Shown piece after piece: positions 32,221-37,334 of a stretch of DNA of 37,334 nucleotides; positions within the stretch are counted from its first letter, which is position 1; each line of letters begins with the position of its first letter. The position numbers and the translations under genes are program-made. The notes beneath the pieces were generated by a model. That model ran no database searches. It worked only from the letters and a program-made list of their open reading frames with translations, and was not told where the DNA came from. Source of the stretch: CAYJLC01 sp044426355 (lineage in GTDB: Bacteria; Bacillota; Clostridia; Oscillospirales; Butyricicoccaceae); assembly GCA_044426355.1 (NCBI GenBank), contig JAWXUO010000017.1, positions 1 to 37,334 of the forward strand, in the 5' to 3' direction.

Positions 32221-32239
32221 AACGCAATTCATTTGCATT
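32221..32239. promoter_or_regulatory. 19-base palindrome in the pilin leader, shared with the metal-binding gene
   Basis: AACGCAATTCATTTGCATT is nearly palindromic (AAYGCAA...TTTGCRTT) and matches the site at 33354-33372 (read on its minus strand) at 17 of 19 positions. It lies just downstream of the predicted pilin transcription start, where a bound repressor would block elongation. Confidence 0.55.
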
Positions 32240-32242
32240 TAC

Positions 32243-32270
32243 ATTTTAGTTAATTATAGCTAACTAAAAT
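32243..32270 (-). promoter_or_regulatory. Long inverted repeat over the pilin -10: probable operator
   Basis: ATTTTAGTTA (32243-32252) and TAACTAAAAT (32261-32270) are perfect inverted repeats around 8 bases that contain the -10. A dimeric repressor bound here would exclude RNA polymerase. The regulator is unknown. Confidence 0.65.
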
Positions 32271-32281
32271 GCATTTGTCAA
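32253..32281 (-). promoter_or_regulatory. Consensus promoter of the pilus operon
   Basis: Minus strand TTGACA (32281-32276), 17-base spacer, TATAAT (32258-32253): a perfect sigma-A promoter. The leader to the pilin ATG is about 85 bases. Confidence 0.92.
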
Positions 32282-32324
32282 CAGTTTTTTTCATTATGGA
32301 TTGTTTTTGTATATTTTGACTATT

Positions 32325-33290
32325 TTAGCTAATGTCTTTTAAAGCTATCTGCAACGCATCTAAATTTGCCTTAGCTATAGACAAATAACTCTCCCCTGCT
32401 ACTACATCTGCCATACTAACACCTTCCATTGAGTTCATACATAATATTTCTTGTTGCTTATTTTCTGTGTTGTCAATAATAGTTTGTGCAATATTTATCA
32501 TACCACCTTCTACATAAAAGATATTTGAAAGCTCTAGTTCGTTCATTTTTTCTACAAGATATGCAATCGTTTGAAAGCTTGCTTCTGTTTCTGCTGTACA
32601 ACTAGAAAAAGCAGCATAATAATCTATATCATAGTCTTTAAATAAATATAAAAATGGAAATCTATCACCAAAAACAACGGTTTTTTCTTCGGTTTGTAAA
32701 ATTTGTTCATGAAATTCCGTGTCAATTTTTTCAAGCTCGCTTAAATATTTTAAAGTATTTTCTTCATATCTTTCTGCATTAGCAGTGTCTAACTCACATA
32801 TAGCATTTTTTATTTCCTCTGTGAATAACTGTGCATTTTTAACTGATAACCACAAATGTTCGTCATAATCTCCATCGCAACATTCATCTTCTACAATTTG
32901 CATTCCATTTTTTATTTCTTTTTCTAAAATCCCATCGCCTATCATATCAACTAAATTTAATCTTACTTGATTTTCATTTGTAACATTCGCTAATGTATAT
33001 TCAACCCACGAATCCGACGTTCCACCTACAAAAATAAACAAATCACATTCGTTTATCATCATCATATCTGGAACTGTTGGGGTATAGCTATGCAAATCAA
33101 CTCCATCATCAGTTAAAAATACAATTTCGTAGTCATCTTCATCTCCTACAATTGCTTTCGCCCAGTCATACATTGGAAAAATAGTTGTTACAATTTTAAT
33201 TTTGTCGCTTGCTTGTTCTTCTGACGCACACCCACTAATTGCAAATACGCATAAAGTTAGCATTAATGCTAAATATTTTTTCATTTTCAT
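32325..33290 (-). CDS. Zinc/manganese-type ABC transporter binding lipoprotein (cluster A-I), orphan
   Basis: 321 residues. The lipoprotein signal ends FAISGC (lipid Cys 21). The family pattern is VTTIFPMYDWAKAIVG, H67 in DLHSYTPTVPDM, H145 in DEHLWLS, and GDRFPFLYLFKDYDIDY, where the third His of ZnuA/PsaA is replaced (FGDRFPF, D209). Together with E236-region acids this defines the DRFPF-type subgroup seen in Firmicutes. A Cys pair (ECCDGDYDEH, 137-138) sits in the loop where many ZnuA proteins have a His-rich metal trap. Metal choice is not certain; zinc is favoured. No ATPase or permease gene is adjacent. The start could be M1 or M3 (GAAAGGAAATG precedes M1). A promoter and a shared palindrome lie upstream. 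Confidence 0.88.
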   Translation of the reverse strand: MKMKKYLALMLTLCVFAISGCASEEQASDKIKIVTTIFPMYDWAKAIVGDEDDYEIVFLTDDGVDLHSYTPTVPDMMMINECDLFIFVGGTSDSWVEYTLANVTNENQVRLNLVDMIGDGILEKEIKNGMQIVEDECCDGDYDEHLWLSVKNAQLFTEEIKNAICELDTANAERYEENTLKYLSELEKIDTEFHEQILQTEEKTVVFGDRFPFLYLFKDYDIDYYAAFSSCTAETEASFQTIAYLVEKMNELELSNIFYVEGGMINIAQTIIDNTENKQQEILCMNSMEGVSMADVVAGESYLSIAKANLDALQIALKDIS

Positions 33291-33319
33291 TTCCTTTCAT
33301 TACAATATTAATAAAATTT

Positions 33320-33348
33320 ATTATGCCATATAAAAAAATCTTTGTCAA
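33320..33348 (-). promoter_or_regulatory. Promoter of the metal-binding lipoprotein gene
   Basis: Minus strand TTGACA (33348-33343), 17-base spacer, CATAAT (33325-33320) with extended TGG. Confidence 0.8.
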
Positions 33349-33353
33349 TAGTA

Positions 33354-33372
33354 ATGCAAATGTTTTGCGTTT
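33354..33372. promoter_or_regulatory. 19-base palindrome upstream of the metal-binding gene (candidate Zur-type site)
   Basis: On the plus strand AATGCAAATGTTTTGCGTT, i.e. AAYGCAAA-n3-TTTGCRTT. It starts 5 bases upstream of the -35 and is nearly identical to the palindrome in the pilin leader at 32221-32239. Confidence 0.6.
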
Positions 33373-33377
33373 TCAAG

Positions 33378-33415
33378 TGTAAGTGTATAATACATATTGG
33401 ACAAAAAATAAAAAA
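33378..33415 (+). mobile_element. Insertion-sequence end, copy 1
   Basis: A block starting TGTAAGTGTATAATACATAT and ending TTGGACAAAAAATAAAAA is repeated in the same orientation at 34702-34738. Here it is followed, after an internal promoter (TGTTATAAT at 33434-33442), by the start of a transposase gene, so it is the transposase-proximal end of the element. Confidence 0.75.
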
Positions 33416-33484
33416 GAAAGATAATTCAAAATCTGTTATAATAGAGTTACTACACCAAACCATACAGAAAAGGAATTATCTTTC
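33416..33484 (+). promoter_or_regulatory. 12-base inverted repeat around the transposase promoter and start site
   Basis: GAAAGATAATTC (33416-33427) and GAATTATCTTTC (33473-33484) are perfect inverted repeats 45 bases apart. The right arm covers the AAGGA ribosome binding site and ends at the ATG. The left arm lies upstream of the internal promoter, so only transcripts entering from outside would fold it. Confidence 0.7.
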
Positions 33485-33709
33485 ATGAATAGTATAACAC
33501 AAGATATGAAATATCGTCAATCCCTAATGAATTATGCACAAAAACACGGAGTAGCGAAAGCTAGCAGAAAATACAATAAAACACGCTCATATATCTATTT
33601 TTGGAGAAAAAGATACAACGGAACACTAGAATCTCTAGCTTGTAAGTCAAGAAGACGCAACTTCGCACGGAGAAAAAGTGTATATAAATTACAATATACG
33701 AGGGATTAG
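33485..33709 (+). pseudogene. Transposase fragment (N-terminal helix-turn-helix only)
   Basis: 74 codons. The first 58 or so residues (KYRQSLMNYAQKHGVAKASR, KYNKTRSYIYFWRKRYNGT, ESLACKSRRR) are a helix-turn-helix typical of the start of IS3/IS481-type integrases. The DDE catalytic part is entirely missing; the frame ends in unrelated sequence after about 33660. AAAAGGAATT lies before the ATG. It is joined to the 3' part of a citG-like gene, so a deletion or an adjacent rearrangement removed most of the element. Confidence 0.8.
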
Positions 33710-34052
33710 GGGCGAGGCTTTAGACGGTTTTCCATGCGTTTTTGAAATTTCGCTACCGTTTTTTAAAAAGTGTATTGAAAACGGATTTTCTCAAAATGAC
33801 GCTTCAGTTGCAACGTTGCTCAAAATAATTTCAAATATTGATGACACTAATATAATCACACGTTCGGATTTTGAAACACTTAAAAAAATGCAGAAAAAAA
33901 CAAGAGGTTTTCTTAAAAATGCTAAAAAACCTCTTGAATATATCGAGTTTTCACGAAAATCAGATGAAGAATTTATAAATTTAAACATAAGCCCCGGTGG
34001 AAGTGCAGATTTGCTCGCCTTGACTTTGTTTATGTATTTTTTCGAAAAATAG
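33678..34052 (+). pseudogene. 3' remnant of a CitG-like triphosphoribosyl-dephospho-CoA synthase gene
   Basis: About 120 codons that match the C-terminal half of CitG/MdcB (full length about 280-300): GIRGEALDGFPCVFEISLPF, NDASVATLLKIISNIDDTNI, and the family's closing motif NISPGGSADLLALTLFMYF. CitG makes the triphosphoribosyl-dephospho-CoA precursor of the citrate lyase prosthetic group. The N-terminal half is gone, replaced by insertion-sequence DNA from about 33660; the only start is a GTG at 33678 without a ribosome binding site. No citC, citD, citE or citF gene is nearby. A short expressed fragment cannot be excluded, but it would lack the first half of the active site. Confidence 0.85.
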
Positions 34053-34079
34053 CTTGAATAATAGATAAAAAATAACTCT

Positions 34080-34592
34080 TTATGGTTTGAAAACAGCTAG
34101 TAGCAATGGGATACTTGATAAAACAAGAAGAATACTATTAATAATTATTGTAAATATGAAGTTTGTTTTAATACCTTTTAGATGATTTTCGATATGTAAA
34201 TTTGACAAAACTAGAGTTTTTTCACCTTTTGGGTTTTGATAACTTGTTACAGAAATCGTAGGGTTTTTATCTGCATGGTCATAAGCACTATATGCTTTAT
34301 AAAATCTATAAGGATAATCGTAATATACTTGAGATTTATCTACGATACCTCTATAAACAACAAACCACTTCCCAATACCAACGTATGAAGATGAAGATGA
34401 ATAATAGGAAAAAGTTGTTTTATCAACTCTATCAAAAGTTAAAGTATACTCACCTAAATTGTTATATTCTTCTGGCTCGTACAAATTATTTAAATTAATA
34501 ATATTTGAAATAATGCCAAAAATAGATATGATAAGTAAAAAACCCATAAAGATTAGCATTAGTTCGTCGTTGGATTCACGGTAAGTTCTCAT
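34080..34592 (-). CDS. Unrecognised small membrane protein with two terminal membrane segments
   Basis: 170 residues. A membrane segment near the N-terminus (LMLIFMGFLLIISIFGIISN) and one at the C-terminus (FIFTIIINSILLVLSSIPLL) enclose a 100-residue, Tyr- and Ser-rich domain (SYYSSSSSYVGIGKWFVVYR; YYDYPYRFYKAYSAYDHADK). This layout resembles DUF3592-like membrane proteins, but I cannot assign it firmly. AAAGGAGATAACT precedes the ATG, and it has its own promoter. It sits between two insertion-sequence ends. Confidence 0.75.
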   Translation of the reverse strand: MRTYRESNDELMLIFMGFLLIISIFGIISNIINLNNLYEPEEYNNLGEYTLTFDRVDKTTFSYYSSSSSYVGIGKWFVVYRGIVDKSQVYYDYPYRFYKAYSAYDHADKNPTISVTSYQNPKGEKTLVLSNLHIENHLKGIKTNFIFTIIINSILLVLSSIPLLLAVFKP

Positions 34593-34642
34593 AGTTATCT
34601 CCTTTGAATTTATTTTTTAAATAATAATCACATTTAAAATTT

Positions 34643-34671
34643 ATTATACCACAATATAATGAAAAATTCAA
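34643..34671 (-). promoter_or_regulatory. Promoter of the small membrane protein gene
   Basis: Minus strand TTGAAT (34671-34666), 17-base spacer, TATAAT (34648-34643) with extended TGG. Confidence 0.85.
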
Positions 34672-34701
34672 GAGAGTTTCGATAAATTCGATATAACTCA
34701 T

Positions 34702-35035
34702 TGTAAGTGTATAATACATATTGGACAAAAAATAAAAAGCCTACACCGATAATTCTAAAACAAAAATCGTAGCATTAAAAAACATATAAAACTATTAGAA
34801 AAAGAGCCACTGAGAATTTCGTGAGCAAGAAAGACACATCTTTAAAAAAACACTGGAAATTGAGAGGACAAATCACTAAAATTTTATAAAAAGCTACTAC
34901 GAATTGGTGAAATAAAAGACAATAGCCACTACCCTCGTTGATTGACTGATGTCAATCGAAGAGAACAGTGACTAGATGTTTAGAAATATTATGATTAAAT
35001 ACCAAAAAACGGAATAAACGTAACTTTGCAAGACA
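34702..35035 (+). mobile_element. Insertion-sequence end copy 2 followed by degenerate sequence
   Basis: 34702-34738 repeats the block at 33378-33414 base for base. The next 300 bases hold no open frame of note; the plus-strand frames are broken by many stops, with short readable pieces such as IVALKNI and KTLEIERTN. It may be a decayed copy of the same or another element. This 448-base gap (34593-35040) otherwise contains only the promoter of the small membrane protein. Confidence 0.55.
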
Positions 35036-35040
35036 TGAAA

Positions 35041-35835
35041 TTAGTCTTTTTCGTAGAAAGAACCCATATATTTAATATATTCATCTGCTGTGTGGTTAGC
35101 ACGCCAGTTGTGGACATTTTCTTTGTTTTTCTCACCAGCAATAACAGAGAATTCTTTGCCTAGTTTTTCAAAAGCTTCGTCAACACATTCCTCTGGTGTA
35201 AGGGCAGATTTCATTACTGCTTCCCCTGCAGGTCCACCTGGTAAGTTGCTAAGAAGACTTGGTGTGATTGTAGTTCCTAAGGTAATTACCTCTACATCAA
35301 CATTTGTTTTCGCTGTTTCACAAGCTATAGCCTCGGTTAATTTTAGGATATAGGATTTACCAGCACCATATTGTGCATTATAAGGAGAACTACTAAAGCC
35401 TGTAAGTGATGAAACATTGATGACAGCTCCACGGTCTTGCTTTGCAAAAATACCCATATAATGGTAAAAACAAGCAAGAAAAGTAGTTACATTAACATGA
35501 ATCATTTGCTCGTGTTTTTCCCAAGGTGTATCTTGTAATTTCCCAAAGGTGTGAAAACAAGCCACATATGACATAAAGCCCATATCCAAGTCTTTTGTTT
35601 CTTCAAATATTTTTGTTGTACAAGCAGGGTCTGCGAAATCTGCCACAATAACTTTATGCTCCACTTTATATTGAGCAGAAATAGATTCCCCTAGCTCTTT
35701 TAGCATCGCTTCACGACGACCTACCAAAACAACATTCATGCCTCCAGAAGCAATTTTTTCACAAAAAGCTTTGCCAACCCCTTCGGTCGCACCTAGAATG
35801 ATACCCCATTCACCATATTTTTCTCTTAAATTCAT
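35041..35835 (-). CDS. Short-chain dehydrogenase/reductase (SDR)
   Basis: 264 residues. The cofactor site is GATEGVGKAF (15-24, TGxxxGxG type), followed by VGRREAML (Arg40 suggests NADPH) and ADFADP. The catalytic residues are Ser142/143 (NVSSLTG), Tyr156 and Lys160 (YGAGKS). The usual NNAG is replaced by VACFHTFG. The C-terminus has a 60-residue extension rich in charge (EFSVIAGEKNKENVHNWRAN). It reduces or oxidises an alcohol or ketone; substrate unknown. Sampled stretches of the gene are visibly richer in G+C than flanking genes, hinting at separate acquisition. A promoter (TTTACA, 17 bases, TATAAT at 35887-35882) and AAAGGAGAG ribosome binding site precede it. Confidence 0.9.
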   Translation of the reverse strand: MNLREKYGEWGIILGATEGVGKAFCEKIASGGMNVVLVGRREAMLKELGESISAQYKVEHKVIVADFADPACTTKIFEETKDLDMGFMSYVACFHTFGKLQDTPWEKHEQMIHVNVTTFLACFYHYMGIFAKQDRGAVINVSSLTGFSSSPYNAQYGAGKSYILKLTEAIACETAKTNVDVEVITLGTTITPSLLSNLPGGPAGEAVMKSALTPEECVDEAFEKLGKEFSVIAGEKNKENVHNWRANHTADEYIKYMGSFYEKD

Positions 35836-35881
35836 TATATACTCTCCTTTTTAAATAAAGTTACTTATTGCTTACCTATCA

Positions 35882-35910
35882 ATTATACACCAAATTATGG
35901 CTTTTGTAAA
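35882..35910 (-). promoter_or_regulatory. Promoter of the SDR gene
   Basis: Minus strand TTTACA (35910-35905), 17-base spacer, TATAAT (35887-35882). Confidence 0.75.
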
Positions 35911-36053
35911 GTGAAAATCAAACTAATATTTCTTATGTCTGCACTGGGTGTACGCTTATATGAAACTAAATTTCAAAGCACAAAAGTTTTAGATTTATCC
36001 ATTTCGTATAACTAATTTTATAAAATATGCAAACGCTTTATCTCGTATTAAAG

Positions 36054-36082
36054 TTGACAATCAAAAATTTTTGTGTTAGAAT
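36054..36082 (+). promoter_or_regulatory. Promoter of the tetR-hydrolase operon
   Basis: TTGACA (36054-36059), 17-base spacer, TAGAAT (36077-36082) with extended TGT. Confidence 0.88.
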
Positions 36083-36110
36083 ATATCTAAGATATATAGC
36101 TTAGATATAT
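36081..36110 (+). promoter_or_regulatory. TetR-type autoregulatory operator
   Basis: ATATATCTAAG (36081-36091) and CTTAGATATAT (36100-36110) are perfect inverted repeats around an 8-base centre. They overlap the end of the -10 and the transcription start, a standard repressing position for a TetR protein on its own gene. Confidence 0.8.
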
Positions 36111-36126
36111 ATAAAGGTGGTGTAAT

Positions 36127-36732
36127 ATGAATGAAAAAACTAATATAACTCAAACACAACAAAAAATATTAAACAAAGGTAGAGAATATTTTTTAGAGTT
36201 TGGGTTTTCGCAAGCTCCTTTGCGTAAAATCGTAAAAGATGCAGGGTTTACATTAGGTGCGTTTTATGGCTACTATAAAACAAAAGAAGACTTGTTTTAT
36301 GCACTTACAGACGATATTGCACAAGGTTTTAAAGCTATTATACTGTCAGTTCGTCAAGAAATGATAAAATTACCGAAAGAAGAGCAAATTTTTTCTATGT
36401 TAGATTGTTATTTATCAAAACTTTATGAAATAGTAGATTATATAGACCAAAATAAAACCGAAATGACCTTGATTTTAAAATGTTCTGATGGCACAAAATA
36501 CGAAAATTTTATGGAAAGTTTTCGTTTGACAAATTCACAGCAAATTTCTAAAAGCGTAGAAAATACAAAGATTAACTCTGCCCTAATTGATATGCTAATG
36601 AGTGGATATTTCGATATTTTAACAAGAATTATGGTCGAAACACAAGATAAAGAGCAGATGTATAATTTACTTCGTGATGTTGCAATTGTCTACAAAAACG
36701 GAATAATTAGTTTAGTTAAGGAGGAAATCTAA
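36127..36732 (+). CDS. TetR-family transcriptional regulator
   Basis: 201 residues. The N-terminal helix-turn-helix is typical: ILNKGREYFLEFGFSQAPLR, KIVKDAGFTLGAFYGYYKTK, EDLFYALTDD. The remainder is the all-helical ligand-binding and dimerisation domain, whose ligand cannot be read from sequence. AAAGGTGGTG precedes the ATG. The stop overlaps the start of the next gene (TAATG at 36730-36734), so regulator and hydrolase-like protein are made together, probably under autorepression by the palindrome upstream. Confidence 0.94.
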   Translation: MNEKTNITQTQQKILNKGREYFLEFGFSQAPLRKIVKDAGFTLGAFYGYYKTKEDLFYALTDDIAQGFKAIILSVRQEMIKLPKEEQIFSMLDCYLSKLYEIVDYIDQNKTEMTLILKCSDGTKYENFMESFRLTNSQQISKSVENTKINSALIDMLMSGYFDILTRIMVETQDKEQMYNLLRDVAIVYKNGIISLVKEEI

Positions 36733-37334
36733 TGCACAACTACTATGCACAAAATAGAGTTAAGCTTAAAAAACTTATGAGAAAATATCTAAATTTTTCT
36801 CAAAACGACCTGGAAAAAGAACTTAAAAAACCTTTTTCTGAGTTATTTGAAGAAATGTGGACGGTATATGAGAAAGATATTTTGGAAAATTTTCCGTACA
36901 TAGGTGGCGATAAAGTTGGTGGTACAAAAAATTTAGTGGGTGGATATATGTTTGTAGCAATGGGCGAAGTTTGCTTAAAACATGGTATGACCTTAGAAAA
37001 ATGGGGACTTATCGCAACTGATTGTTACAGAAGTTTTTTTGAAAATTATCCTTTGTTTATGAGAAAACTTTTAGGAAAAATTTATACAAATCCAAAAATT
37101 ATGGCGAAAATGCTTGTTAAAAAAGACTTAGAAAACGAAAATAACCTAAAAGAAAATCCAGAGGGTTTTAAAACAAAAGTACAACCTGCTACAGACGAAT
37201 TTCCTATAATTTTTCATAATTTAGCATGTCCACTGACAGTTTTTGCAGAAAAATATGGATATACGAAATATATTCCTTATCTTTGTAATTTTGATTATGT
37301 TATGTTTGAAGCGTTTTTTATTAACTTTGTGCGC
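36732..37334 (+). CDS. L-2-amino-thiazoline-4-carboxylic acid hydrolase-family protein, 3' end outside window
   Basis: 201 codons run open to the window edge. The start ATG overlaps the tetR stop, with AGGAGGAAATC upstream. The family is recognised by FPIIFHNLACPLTVFAEKYG and YIPYLCNFDYVMFEAFF, the Cys-Pro and Cys-x-x-Asp-Tyr motifs of the L-2-amino-thiazoline-4-carboxylic acid hydrolase-like domain. The founding member opens a thiazoline ring on the way to L-cysteine, but many members paired with TetR genes have no known substrate, so only the family is claimed here. The missing part is probably short. Confidence 0.8.
   Translation, partial: MHNYYAQNRVKLKKLMRKYLNFSQNDLEKELKKPFSELFEEMWTVYEKDILENFPYIGGDKVGGTKNLVGGYMFVAMGEVCLKHGMTLEKWGLIATDCYRSFFENYPLFMRKLLGKIYTNPKIMAKMLVKKDLENENNLKENPEGFKTKVQPATDEFPIIFHNLACPLTVFAEKYGYTKYIPYLCNFDYVMFEAFFINFVR

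Noticed and set aside
32243..32270. AdcR/ZitR zinc box at the pilin promoter
   Set aside because: The arms TTTTAGTTA/TAACTAAAA are 8 bases apart, whereas AdcR boxes are contiguous TTAACYRGTTAA.
32187..32324. c-di-GMP riboswitch in front of the pilus operon, as known in some clostridia
   Set aside because: The leader after the predicted start is only about 85 bases and contains none of the conserved GEMM core; no riboswitch was recognised elsewhere either.
34740..35035. A functional gene in the sequence after the second insertion-sequence end
   Set aside because: All plus-strand frames have frequent stops and no start with a ribosome binding site; only short readable pieces remain.

Overview
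The window is about 37 kb of AT-rich DNA from a low-GC Gram-positive anaerobe, most likely a member of the Clostridia; the genus cannot be fixed from sequence alone. The reasons are strong AGGAGG-type ribosome binding sites, sigma-A promoters with 17-base spacers and many extended -10 TG motifs, an S-layer-homology protein, type IV pilus genes without any outer-membrane secretin, lipoprotein solute-binding proteins, two-[4Fe-4S] ferredoxin domains and a nitrogenase-like operon.

Layout. (1) 1-3013: a cut-off solute-binding sensor gene (minus) diverges from a PAS-GAF-GGDEF-EAL c-di-GMP protein; a (TA)n tract lies between them. (2) 3217-10868: a minus-strand two-component system (response regulator, histidine kinase) diverges from a four-gene MacAB-like efflux operon: duplicated HlyD-type adaptor, ABC ATPase, FtsX/MacB permease and an S-layer-homology protein. 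Four heptamers on an exact 11-base period between the two units look like the regulator's binding site. (3) 11004-13919 (minus): a quaternary-amine (glycine betaine/choline type) ABC transporter headed by an FMN-barrel/ferredoxin protein. (4) 14217-16467: an aldo/keto reductase, an HxlR regulator and a nitroreductase, with an operator-like palindrome before the nitroreductase. (5) 16468-18843: two unrecognised minus-strand genes (a lipoprotein and a protein with three TDPT...YDPxAWLxxY repeats) and three copies or part-copies of a small repeat with inverted ends. (6) 18844-23341: a MarR regulator, a NifH-like protein, two reduced NifD/NifK-like proteins (one with a methionine-rich tail) and a MATE exporter. 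This is the most unusual system in the window. (7) 23463-33290 (minus): a Fur-family regulator, a complete Gram-positive type IV pilus operon (pilin, PilB, PilT, PilC, PilD, a PilM-PilN fusion, PilO-like, three minor-pilin-type proteins) and an orphan zinc/manganese-type binding lipoprotein. A similar 19-base palindrome lies upstream of both the pilin and the metal-binding gene. (8) 33378-35040: insertion-sequence debris, including a transposase head joined to the 3' end of a citG-like gene, and a small membrane protein. (9) 35041-37334: a short-chain dehydrogenase, and a TetR regulator translationally coupled to an L-2-amino-thiazoline-4-carboxylic acid hydrolase-family gene that runs off the end.

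How the parts work together. The window is a run of small, self-contained, locally regulated modules: regulator plus enzyme or exporter (RR/HK-efflux, HxlR-nitroreductase, MarR-nitrogenase-like-MATE, TetR-hydrolase), plus surface structures (S-layer protein, pili) whose usual second messenger, c-di-GMP, is represented at the left end. No tRNA, rRNA, CRISPR array or recognisable riboswitch was seen.
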